The translations under genes and the position numbers were made by a program. From an uncultured Clostridia bacterium (GTDB taxonomy: Bacteria > Bacillota > Clostridia > UMGS1883): 64,000 bases of DNA. Each line of letters opens with the position of its first letter. Positions within the stretch are counted from its first letter, which is position 1. The notes under the pieces were generated by a model, which was not told where the DNA came from, made no database searches, and saw only the letters and a list, made by a program, of their open reading frames with translations. Where the stretch lies: the NCBI GenBank assembly GCA_934476455.1, contig CAKSNY010000006.1, forward strand, positions 21,001-85,000, in the 5' to 3' direction. Below, piece by piece: positions 1-8,475 of this stretch.

Positions 1-867
1 TTTTGCTTTTGACGAAAGCTGTGCGCGCTGCTTTTTTCCGTTTTCACGCCAGGTGTATGTATTTGATGAAAACGTAACATCGTTATCGGCGTTTATAACC
101 GTAATATCGTTTGCACTTCCGGGGTATATAAAAATAACGTTCTTTGTGCCACCTTCGTTTTTTGCAAATGCCGTCACATTTTCGCCCAAATATTCGGCGG
201 CGTATTCATAGCTGTTATCATACAAAACACCGTTTACAAACACGGTGTTTTTTCCGCTTTTTGCAGTGGAATACAGATTTATTTTTCCGACACCGCTTAA
301 AATTCCGTTTATTTTTTCAAGACCGAAAACATCCTCCATTACGGTTTTATCTCTGCTTTGCACATAGCTTGTTTTATCGCCGTATTGTACAATCAATGCC
401 GGCATATGAAGCATATTGTATATAAGGACCGAAAGCTCATTCCATGTAAGGCTGTCGTTTTCGCTTTTACCGCATACAAGTTTATTTTTTATTGCAAGCT
501 TTGTATAACCGCCGCTCATTTCGGCAATATCTTTGTAGCCTGCTGCGTTTAAAAGTGCAGCAATTGCATCGCTATAGGTTAACGGTTCGTTTTCTCTTAA
601 ACCGCCGGATATGTCTGTTCCCATAATGCCCGACTGTACCAAAAATTCAATATTCGCATTTTCACCCTTTGAATAAGCGCCCATAAGGTTGGCAATATAG
701 TCGGCAAAATCCGTGCGTGTTACCGCCTCGCTTTTGTAAAAGTTTATATTCTGTACGGTGGCAAGTGTTTTTGTAAGCTCAAGCGCGCTATCGTCCGGCA
801 CTGCGGCAGATACCGATGTACAAACGATCAAAAGAGCACACAGGAAAATACTTAAAAATCTTTTCAT
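1..867 (-). CDS. SLH-domain surface protein, N-terminal part (cut by window edge)
   Basis: The gene opens at an ATG at 865-867 behind a GGTGAGG ribosome site and stays open for 289 codons to the window edge, so its 3' end is missing. The protein starts with a signal peptide (basic MKR, hydrophobic core, cut near residue 22). Divergent S-layer-homology repeats follow (about residues 25-125), then a beta-rich region beginning near 'TVMEDVF'. The same order, including 'TVMEQK' after the SLH repeats, occurs in the 883-residue protein at 43085-45736, so the two are paralogues. Only one base separates it from the stop of the C-terminal-SLH gene upstream, so it is the last visible gene of that operon and probably translationally coupled. 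SLH repeats usually bind pyruvylated wall polymers. The function of the C-terminal part is unknown. Confidence 0.85.
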   Translation of the reverse strand, partial: MKRFLSIFLCALLIVCTSVSAAVPDDSALELTKTLATVQNINFYKSEAVTRTDFADYIANLMGAYSKGENANIEFLVQSGIMGTDISGGLRENEPLTYSDAIAALLNAAGYKDIAEMSGGYTKLAIKNKLVCGKSENDSLTWNELSVLIYNMLHMPALIVQYGDKTSYVQSRDKTVMEDVFGLEKINGILSGVGKINLYSTAKSGKNTVFVNGVLYDNSYEYAAEYLGENVTAFAKNEGGTKNVIFIYPGSANDITVINADNDVTFSSNTYTWRENGKKQRAQLSSKAK

Positions 868-868
868 A

Positions 869-2518
869 TTACCTCACCCCCGTCTTAATTGCGTTATACC
901 ATATATTTGCAGCTTGCGCGCGCGTTGTATTTTCATGCGGCGCAAAGCGGTTTTGGTCGGTTCCGTTTATTATGCCAAGTGTATAAAGAAGCGCCACACT
1001 GTTTTTTGCATAGTCTGATATTTCACCGCTGTCGGAAAACGTTAAGGCTGCACCCTCTTTATCGGATTTTATAATTCTGCATATAAGAACGGCAATGTCC
1101 TGGCGTGTTATGGTCTGCTGCGGGGCAAACGTACTTTGTGAAATGCCTTGTATTAAGCCGTTTTTGTACGCTGCGCAAAGATATGGATAAAACCAATCGC
1201 TATTGTTTACGTCATCAAACGGAAGTGAAAGCTCTGCGGGTATTTCAATGTTAAACGCCGTGACAAGTAATTTTACGGCTTCCGCACGGGTCAGATAGTC
1301 GTTAGGCGCAAAAATGTTTTCGCTTTTTCCGTTAATTATTTTGCGCTGCGCAAGATAATCTATTGCTTCTTTTGCCCATAATGCCTGAGAAATATCGGAA
1401 AATAATTCTTTAGAGGTACCGGCAGAAATACCGCCTCCCGTCGAAATACTGCTTTTGCTGCCGCCGCCACCGCCGCCGGACGGAGGCTGTGTTTTGTTTT
1501 TGTCCTCTAAAACTTTCTGTTCTGTAACAAGGCGGTTAAACTCGTCTGAAAGCGCTTTAAGCGTTTGGTATGACGAATGATTGCTCTTTAAAATTTCTAT
1601 AACGGATGACTGATTTAAAAGAGCCTTGTACGTATCAATCAAAAGCGGTTCTTCTTCGTCTATTATCGCTTTATATTTTTTTAAAACCGTTTCGTAGCTG
1701 CTCCATAGCCCTGTATTTTCGGCAAGCGTTCCGAGTATTACCGCGCGTTTAAACTCTGTCAGAAATTTGTCTGCCGAAAGCGCTGACGCATTTAAAATAA
1801 ACGAATTGTTCAGTTCCTGAACAATGGTCGTATTTTTCTTGTAGTCTTTGTAAATATCCGTATTATACAAATTTGCCATTTTCAGCGCATTGTCCGTAAT
1901 TTCGGAAGCGGTGCTTAAATCTGCTCCTTTAAACCCCGTCAAAAGCGCCGAAAGGTTAAACTTGTATATAAATTCTTCGGGGGTTTTGAAGTCACAGCCG
2001 AGAACGTTTTCGGAAAGTGCGCTTTTTCCTTCGCCAAGTGCACTAAAGGTTTGCATATCAAGCCCCAGGTAATTTCCGTATTTTTCAATTGCTGCAAGCA
2101 TTTTGGGGTTGCTGTTTTCCTCTTTGGCGCTGATGACAGCGTTTTTTACAGAGCTGTATTTATAAAATTCAAACGGCGTCTGTATGCTTTGCGATATTCC
2201 GTCTGCCGAGGCGATTGCCTTGTACTGCCCGTCAGGGTAATCGCTTAAGGTAACGTTAAACAAAACGCTTCCGTCGTTTCCGATTTTCCCCTCGTCTGCC
2301 CATAAAAGATTTTCGGCACTTTCATCTGCCGGCTGTTCGTAAATACGCAGAAGCGCCGCACTGCCGACATCCTGGGCATCGGCTTGTATTTTAAATATAA
2401 AGTTTTCTGTTTTAATGTCTTTTTGCGGCGCGGGAAGCTGTATATTCTCTGCCGCTGCGGCTGCCGCAAAAAAAGCGGCAGCCAACGCACACAAAACAGG
2501 CATAATCCTTTTTTTCAT
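869..2518 (-). CDS. Secreted protein with three C-terminal SLH repeats
   Basis: A 549-residue exported protein. It has a signal peptide (about 1-23), an Ig-like beta domain (about 25-115), a mostly helical middle (about 120-340), a glycine-rich linker (about 345-370, with a run of six Gly) and three SLH repeats (about 371-425, 432-485 and 492-545) carrying the expected TRAE, TRQD and TRAQ motifs. SLH repeats attach proteins non-covalently to secondary wall polysaccharide, so this is a surface-anchored protein; no catalytic domain is visible. The 940-residue protein at 45733-48555 shares the helical region, Gly linker and SLH end, and occupies the same place before an N-terminal-SLH gene. Both follow a large secreted enzyme-like protein, which suggests an anchoring or scaffolding partner (inference). 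Confidence 0.88.
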   Translation of the reverse strand: MKKRIMPVLCALAAAFFAAAAAAENIQLPAPQKDIKTENFIFKIQADAQDVGSAALLRIYEQPADESAENLLWADEGKIGNDGSVLFNVTLSDYPDGQYKAIASADGISQSIQTPFEFYKYSSVKNAVISAKEENSNPKMLAAIEKYGNYLGLDMQTFSALGEGKSALSENVLGCDFKTPEEFIYKFNLSALLTGFKGADLSTASEITDNALKMANLYNTDIYKDYKKNTTIVQELNNSFILNASALSADKFLTEFKRAVILGTLAENTGLWSSYETVLKKYKAIIDEEEPLLIDTYKALLNQSSVIEILKSNHSSYQTLKALSDEFNRLVTEQKVLEDKNKTQPPSGGGGGGSKSSISTGGGISAGTSKELFSDISQALWAKEAIDYLAQRKIINGKSENIFAPNDYLTRAEAVKLLVTAFNIEIPAELSLPFDDVNNSDWFYPYLCAAYKNGLIQGISQSTFAPQQTITRQDIAVLICRIIKSDKEGAALTFSDSGEISDYAKNSVALLYTLGIINGTDQNRFAPHENTTRAQAANIWYNAIKTGVR

Positions 2519-2551
2519 AAAGTCGATCCTTCCTTTCGGGATAGTGGGAAA

Positions 2552-5500
2552 TTACTCATCGGTAAGAATAATATAGTCTATCTGCATATCTCCGACAGCT
2601 GTCATCGGGTCAAATCTAAGCCGCGTAATTGTGTCTTTCCACAGTGCATTTGTTATGTTAACCTCATATTCTACAAAGTCGGTGCTTTTTGCCTCTATAG
2701 GAACTTTAATCGATTTTGCCGCATTCATTGTTGTGTCCTTGTCCGTCACAAAGAAAAGCTCGGCAAGCGTTGAACTTGTCATATTTTTAAGCCTAAGCTT
2801 CAGCACGGTGTACTTTGAAGAATCAAGCTTTAGATCCTTTAGGTTAATCTGCGGGTCGGTAGAGTTTGAAGTAAGAGACATAATACCGTTCATAACGGAT
2901 ACTGAAGATATGGTTTTCGCCGGTGTCCAGCCGCAAAGGTCATCATCGGTATTAAAATTCCATGTTCCTTCAGGCTCTTTGTTTTCTTCGGTTTCGGTTT
3001 CTTTTGGACTTTCAACATATGTGATTTTGCTTTCATCATCCCACGAAACACTGTACCCGAGCGCCTCCATCGTTTCACGCAGCGGTGCTACGTACTGCCC
3101 TTCATAAAGCCTGACGGGAATTTTGCCTGCGGCTTTTTCGTTTATGGTTGCGTCGCCGCTGTTTACGTCAATTTTCAAAAGAGCTGTTTTTGTTGCTGCG
3201 CGCAAGCTGTGCTGTGCCTGTGCATAAATCATTTTAAGCCCGAAATAGCGTTCAAAACAGCTGAGCGGCATATAGAATTTACCGTCAAGCATAATCGGTA
3301 TTGTCTGCGTTGCTGCACCGGCAGATGCGACACTTTTTACAAGCGGGCAAAGCTCTCCGTCAAGAGCTATCCTCAAAATATCCATCGGCTCGCCCTCTAA
3401 AAGCTCAATACTTTCTATCTCAAAACCTCCGGTGGTGTTGAGCGGATCTATACGAAGCTGCTTAAGCGTTCCTTTCCATGATTCGCGCGACCATACGGGA
3501 ATAAGCGCTTCGTAATATCCATCGGCTGCATTTTCAGGGGTAAGGGTTACGCCCTTCGCTTCGTTCCACTTTGTATCATCATCACGTATAAAATAAATTG
3601 ATAATTCTTTTTTTGTGACATCCTGTTTTATTTTAAGGCGAATATATGTAACGTTGTCTATATTTATTCCGAGATTGTCCTCAGAAACGACGCTGGGATC
3701 CATCCCGCTTGCAATTCCTTTAATTTTTCCGCCGTCTGATGAAAAATTCTCTACCTGTTTTCCAATCGTCCATGTTGAAAGAGCGTCGCCCCGCCATACT
3801 TTTTTTGCCTTGTCCGGAACGCGCACGCTGATTGTTTTTCCGCGCATACCGGGCTCACGATCTTTGGGGAACAAAATTGAAAATTTATCCTTTTCTTCTT
3901 CTGTCGGAAGCTGCGGGGTATATTCTTTAACATCGGTAAAAACCTTTCGTACCGCGTCAAGATAACCAAATCCCGCCAAATTACAAGGCGCGGTGTAATG
4001 TCCCTCGCAGTATTCGTTCCATGTTGCAATTATTACGGATTTTTCAGACATTGTATATTTGTTATAATCCTTGTAAAAATCATCTCGTACATAACTCAGC
4101 GCTGCTTCAAAATCTTCTACTGTAGAATACTTGCCCGGATTTCTTAGCCAAGCGGATTCCTCGCGCCCCATACTTATTGACGGCTGAACAAAAATATCCG
4201 GGTTATCCGTCTTTGCTTTTTCAAGGTTTGCCTCCTTTGCACCGCGTGCAGCTTCTGATATTGCAAAGCTGTAGTTGTATATTCCGTCACATCCGATTTT
4301 TGCGGCATATTCTTCGGAATATCCCGAACGCGACGCTATAACGGTACATCCGTCATATCCCAGCTTTTTACATTCGTTTCTCAGGTATTCTATTGCATCT
4401 CTTGCTGTTTTTTCGTCAGACGCGCATTGATTTTTATAAAAATAATCTGCAAGATACAGGTAAATCACCGGTTTATTGTCCACAACTAAAAAGCGCGGAT
4501 CTTTTATAAAATATTCTATCCAATAGGGTACTATGTATTTTTTAAAATGCTCAACCGTTGTTTTTGAATTTCCGGCGTTTTCCCAAAGAATTGTATATTC
4601 CATTTTGTCGGAATATTCAGAACGCATTACACCCTCCAATAACCCGTAAGCGTTTGAGCCCATCTTTATCGGTCCTCCCGAATAATTTCGCGGTGTAAAC
4701 CAACAGGTCAGACGGTAATCAATACCGTTTTCAAGCATCCATTTTGTTTCCCAGTCTGCTGCTTCGCGGCTTCCGTCATCATATGTTCCGAGATACGGTA
4801 TTCTATCAGGCTGCGTAATTGCGTAATCCCAGCCCAAGTGCTGACCGTCCCTCCACATATCGCAGGTTTGCATACCGACAAGAAAATCTTTAGACGGTGA
4901 AGCCATAGGCTCCGGCACGTAAGTTTCCGGCTCATTAACCTCGTATGCCCATATATCGTCAAGATAAAGCCTTGAATGCTTTGTTATTCCGGTTTTAGCC
5001 TCAAATCCGTCAACAGCTTTGGCGCTGAACTTTACCTTCTCGGCAATTATTCTGTTATTAATATAAATATCTGCCGTTTGAGAGCCGAAATCTGCATCTA
5101 CGGAAATAATATACCACACATTTTTGATATAGTCGTAGATCTTCACTCCGTTTATATACAGTGAATTTCCTTTGAAGCCGAACGAAAACACATTTTTATC
5201 TTCGTTTTTCCAGTTGATTTCAAAATCCTGGTTGTCCTCTTCCACGCAGAACTTAAACTCAAGCCCTGCGCGTGTTGTTATTTTATCAAACGTGCGGCTG
5301 ATTGATGTATAATCCACACCGGAATTATCAACAAGTTCTGCACAATAATAGTCAGGCCAAGCTGCTGCATTTTCGCTCTTAACCCTTTTTGCGCTGCTTC
5401 TGTTTTCCGGATGTACTTTCCAATCGTCTGCTAATCCTCCATCCGTAGCTGCAAAAAACTGCTCGTTAAGGGCGTAACCGGTATGAATTTTCAATCCGTT

Positions 5501-6127
5501 CATATAAAGCTCGGCGGTTTGTTTTATTCCTGTTCCTATCTCTACAAAATTTAGCGAATTAACATCACATATAAAATCAAATTCGCCGACATATATTCCG
5601 TCTATATATGCGGTATATTTTTTTGCTGCAAGGTCAATTTCAAATTTCACCCCGTAAAAACGGTTAAGTATATATTTTTCTATAGGCTCAAACCCGTTTT
5701 TTGTTTTAAAATTAAATTTACCGTTTTCAAGGTATATACGCAAAAATTCTTCTGTGTTTTCCCCTCCGCACAACTTTAAATAAGACTGTGAACTTGAGGT
5801 TGCCATTTTAACGGAGGTTTCAAGTGTAACGCTGCAATCTTTCGTTTCTTTAAGTTTTTTGCTCATCACAACAGGTGCAACAGTGCTTGTATCTCTTATT
5901 CTGAACCACTCTTCGGATTGTGCGGAAGTAATTGTTCCGCCGCTTACATCTGTATCCCAACCGGAAATAATCGGAGAATTTTCGTATGTCATTATCATAG
6001 AAAAGGTGTCATCGGTAATAAAATGCGGTCCGTCAAGCGTTTGTAAATCCGGCATTGCTATGGCTGCAACTGATAATCCGAAAATTATTATCGCTGCTAA
6101 AACGGTTATTTTAATACTTTGTTTCAT
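2552..6127 (-). CDS. Large secreted GH99/WbsX-like protein with LamG-like, stalk and binding modules
   Basis: A 1191-residue exported protein with a signal peptide at about 1-24. Two LamG-like beta-sandwich regions (about 40-215 and 220-400) precede a TIM-barrel-like domain (about 405-730). That domain resembles the GH99/WbsX group, with a 'WNEYCEGHY' segment followed by 'GFGYLDAVRKVF', typical of the barrel's C-terminal edge. Next come a jelly-roll-like module (about 765-910), a copper-amine-oxidase-N-like stalk domain (about 915-1040, 'MPLSCFERYFG' and 'VAPLRETMEALGYSV') and a second jelly-roll-like module related to the first (about 1050-1190). GH99-group enzymes are endo-acting on mannose-type glycans, but the substrate here cannot be read. 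It sits between the paralogous secreted pair and the SLH pair and is presumably held at the surface with them. Confidence 0.75.
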   Translation of the reverse strand: MKQSIKITVLAAIIIFGLSVAAIAMPDLQTLDGPHFITDDTFSMIMTYENSPIISGWDTDVSGGTITSAQSEEWFRIRDTSTVAPVVMSKKLKETKDCSVTLETSVKMATSSSQSYLKLCGGENTEEFLRIYLENGKFNFKTKNGFEPIEKYILNRFYGVKFEIDLAAKKYTAYIDGIYVGEFDFICDVNSLNFVEIGTGIKQTAELYMNGLKIHTGYALNEQFFAATDGGLADDWKVHPENRSSAKRVKSENAAAWPDYYCAELVDNSGVDYTSISRTFDKITTRAGLEFKFCVEEDNQDFEINWKNEDKNVFSFGFKGNSLYINGVKIYDYIKNVWYIISVDADFGSQTADIYINNRIIAEKVKFSAKAVDGFEAKTGITKHSRLYLDDIWAYEVNEPETYVPEPMASPSKDFLVGMQTCDMWRDGQHLGWDYAITQPDRIPYLGTYDDGSREAADWETKWMLENGIDYRLTCWFTPRNYSGGPIKMGSNAYGLLEGVMRSEYSDKMEYTILWENAGNSKTTVEHFKKYIVPYWIEYFIKDPRFLVVDNKPVIYLYLADYFYKNQCASDEKTARDAIEYLRNECKKLGYDGCTVIASRSGYSEEYAAKIGCDGIYNYSFAISEAARGAKEANLEKAKTDNPDIFVQPSISMGREESAWLRNPGKYSTVEDFEAALSYVRDDFYKDYNKYTMSEKSVIIATWNEYCEGHYTAPCNLAGFGYLDAVRKVFTDVKEYTPQLPTEEEKDKFSILFPKDREPGMRGKTISVRVPDKAKKVWRGDALSTWTIGKQVENFSSDGGKIKGIASGMDPSVVSEDNLGINIDNVTYIRLKIKQDVTKKELSIYFIRDDDTKWNEAKGVTLTPENAADGYYEALIPVWSRESWKGTLKQLRIDPLNTTGGFEIESIELLEGEPMDILRIALDGELCPLVKSVASAGAATQTIPIMLDGKFYMPLSCFERYFGLKMIYAQAQHSLRAATKTALLKIDVNSGDATINEKAAGKIPVRLYEGQYVAPLRETMEALGYSVSWDDESKITYVESPKETETEENKEPEGTWNFNTDDDLCGWTPAKTISSVSVMNGIMSLTSNSTDPQINLKDLKLDSSKYTVLKLRLKNMTSSTLAELFFVTDKDTTMNAAKSIKVPIEAKSTDFVEYEVNITNALWKDTITRLRFDPMTAVGDMQIDYIILTDE

Positions 6128-6209
6128 TCTTTTGTCAAACTCCCTTCTGAAAGACCGTGTTTTTTGGGGTATTCGGCATAATAAGGTTTAACACTTCTGT
6201 ATTGAAAAA

Positions 6210-8399
6210 TCAGTTTCTTTTAAGCTCAATAAAGCTTGTAACAGGCACGGGAGCCTCCCCCGTTTTGTTCCGCCATATAAACAGTCGCAAACCATCGTTT
6301 CCGTATCCCGTATCTATTGTGATCTGTATATTTTTGAAAGCAGTGTCCAATGTTACGTTTACAGGCATAACATTAACAAATTTATTGTTTTTATAAACAA
6401 CCGCCGTAACTGTTGCGGGAAGGTAACCGATATTGCTTCTTGCCTGTAAATTTACGCTTATCTCGCCGTCTGTCATTTTTGAAAGTATCTTTTCACCGCT
6501 TTTAAAAACCGCATTATATTCTATATTTTTAGGCGTATCGAATGTAATTGTTTTACTTCCTTCAATTTCACGTCCCCATGCGTCTTTGGAATCGGAAATA
6601 TCTATTGTATAGCGCATTTCGGGCTTAAGGTTTTTAAGCTTTATCTTTAAATCCGTTATACGGGTGTAATTATCCGTTGTAATGGTTAAATCGTCTATCA
6701 TATCGGGACGCGGTGTACCGTTTATGAGTATTTTTTCCTTAGTTACCGTGAAACGGTCTATATCAAGGTTAAATGTAAAATTTGCTTCCCCGTTTTCGTA
6801 TGATGACGCCGTTATCTCGGTATTAAAGAAATTGTCGGGCAACATTCTTCGTATTGACCACTCGTCAATGTATATCGTGTTTGCCACACTGCTTCCCGCG
6901 GCATTTTTTTCATTCGCATAAAAATACGCGTAAATATCTTTCGACTTATCTATGCTGTCCACACTTGTAACACGTATCGGAATTGAAAGCTTTGTCCAGC
7001 CTGTCCTTATTGAATAACGCATATCCGTTTGCGGATATGTAAAAGATTTTTCCGTATTTCCGTTTACTCTGTAGGATGGGATAAGCCTTACCTCGGAAAT
7101 TCCCTCGCCCATGTCGGCTTTTGCATATAGGTTCATCATATATTCCGCCGGATTTTCGGTAGTGTATACGTCCAGATTTGCAATTTTCTGACCAAGACGT
7201 GCATATCCCTGCATTGTTCGCGATATACTGTAGCTTCCGCTGTGTGCGTCTGTGTTGAGCGCTGCCGGTGTTTGCGGCGGGGTTGGCTGCGCGCCGTCTA
7301 ACCCGTCCCATAAATACTCGGTGGTTTCACATTCGGGGTCATAGATAAGCTCGCGGTACTTCCACATTCCCAAGTCGTCAAGATCGTTAAATATGGTATA
7401 CTGACCTTCGGGGAAATTATTTAATGTAAACGGAGGGTTATTTAAAACATCTCTTCCCCATGCGTCTTTTATATCGGAAAGTATAACCGTAATCATACTT
7501 TCATTTTCAAGATTTTGTAATTTTAAGGTAAGTGTATGTTCGCGTGTTTCTTCATTTGTCGTTTCAAGTACGGAGGATTCTATATACGCATCTCCGCGCA
7601 CCCCGTTAACCTCTATATTTTCCTTGCGAACGGTACGCGGGTCTATGTCAAGATTGAATTCATAAGTAAGGGTTTGTGATTCCTCATTATAGTCAACCGA
7701 CAGCCTTTTTGTTTCGGGGAAACTGTCCGGCACGCAAAGCCGCATCGACCAATCATCGATATAAAGTGTTTGAATGTATTTTTGTCCAAGCTCGTCCCAA
7801 ATGCCGTTTTCAGCACCTAATCCGTTAAACCAAAAAACGACAGTCTGAGCAGCTTCGATATTTCCTTTTCGTATTTTCTTTGAAAAATATTGCCATGTGT
7901 TTCCTACATTAAAGCCTGAAGATGTTTCACCCGTGCCTTTTCCGAACTGCTTTTGCCCGGGAATTGTATAACCGGGAACTACCTGCACTGTTTTCCCGTT
8001 TTCACAGTCTGTTCGCATCCATGCGTTAATTATATATTCGTTAGGCTCTTCCGCGGTATATGTCTTTAAGGCAGCAGCCGGTATAAATGCTATTCCGGGA
8101 TTACCGCGCATGGTGCGTTTAATGCAATAGCTGCCGCTGTGCGCATTATCGCTGTATAAAACAATATCCGCATCTTGCATTGTTGACGCGGCATCTTTAC
8201 TGCCCACTTTACAAGAACCTGTAAGTGTTTCACATTCTATATCAGGAACAAGCTCGCGATAAATCCAGTTTCCGTCCGCGTCAAGGTCGTTGTTTATTGT
8301 GTATGCGGTCTCCGCGTTATCCTCCGCATAGCAACAAGGAACAATGTTTATAATCATAAGCATTGTAATAAACAACGTGATAAATCTTTTTTTATTCAT
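6210..8399 (-). CDS. Secreted repeat protein (binding module plus Ig-like), paralogue 2
   Basis: The reading frame is open further upstream, but the ATG at 8397-8399 has an AAGGAGG site seven bases away and is followed at once by a signal peptide (MNKKRF plus hydrophobic stretch), giving 729 residues. Two tandem units follow, each a beta-sandwich beginning 'NDLDADGNWIYRELVPD' or 'NDLDDLGMWKYREL' with a later 'YIDDWS' or 'YIDEWS' strand, then an SbsA-like Ig domain containing 'DAWGR'. A C-terminal Ig-like domain ends the protein. There are no catalytic motifs. The architecture suggests glycan binding at the surface (inference). The upstream gene at 8476-10698 is a paralogue with near-identical DNA tracts, so the pair arose by tandem duplication. 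Confidence 0.82.
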   Translation of the reverse strand: MNKKRFITLFITMLMIINIVPCCYAEDNAETAYTINNDLDADGNWIYRELVPDIECETLTGSCKVGSKDAASTMQDADIVLYSDNAHSGSYCIKRTMRGNPGIAFIPAAALKTYTAEEPNEYIINAWMRTDCENGKTVQVVPGYTIPGQKQFGKGTGETSSGFNVGNTWQYFSKKIRKGNIEAAQTVVFWFNGLGAENGIWDELGQKYIQTLYIDDWSMRLCVPDSFPETKRLSVDYNEESQTLTYEFNLDIDPRTVRKENIEVNGVRGDAYIESSVLETTNEETREHTLTLKLQNLENESMITVILSDIKDAWGRDVLNNPPFTLNNFPEGQYTIFNDLDDLGMWKYRELIYDPECETTEYLWDGLDGAQPTPPQTPAALNTDAHSGSYSISRTMQGYARLGQKIANLDVYTTENPAEYMMNLYAKADMGEGISEVRLIPSYRVNGNTEKSFTYPQTDMRYSIRTGWTKLSIPIRVTSVDSIDKSKDIYAYFYANEKNAAGSSVANTIYIDEWSIRRMLPDNFFNTEITASSYENGEANFTFNLDIDRFTVTKEKILINGTPRPDMIDDLTITTDNYTRITDLKIKLKNLKPEMRYTIDISDSKDAWGREIEGSKTITFDTPKNIEYNAVFKSGEKILSKMTDGEISVNLQARSNIGYLPATVTAVVYKNNKFVNVMPVNVTLDTAFKNIQITIDTGYGNDGLRLFIWRNKTGEAPVPVTSFIELKRN

Positions 8400-8421
8400 A
8401 GCTTCCTCCTTATTTATGTAT

Positions 8422-8454
8422 GATTTTCTGCGGACGATAAGTCCGCAGAAAATC
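8422..8454 (-). repeat. Perfect 14-bp stem-loop between the two paralogues
   Basis: An inverted repeat with arms of 14 bases (8422-8435 and 8441-8454) and a five-base loop lies in the 76-bp gap between the two secreted-protein genes. On the transcribed strand no run of U follows the stem, so it is not a standard terminator. It may mark an RNA-processing or stability site that sets different levels for the two halves of the operon (inference). Confidence 0.6.
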
Positions 8455-8475
8455 GGGAAATACAGCCAAACGCAT

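Noticed and set aside
1434..1490. GC-rich GGN-repeat tract, possible unstable microsatellite
   Set aside because: It encodes the glycine linker of the SLH protein; the paralogue at 46340-46375 has the same kind of linker, so it is protein structure, not a contingency locus, although length variation is conceivable.
2631..3107. 158-codon open frame on the plus strand
   Set aside because: It lies fully antisense to the GH99-like gene, has no ribosome site, and its Ser/Val/Phe-rich text is the usual shadow of the coding strand.
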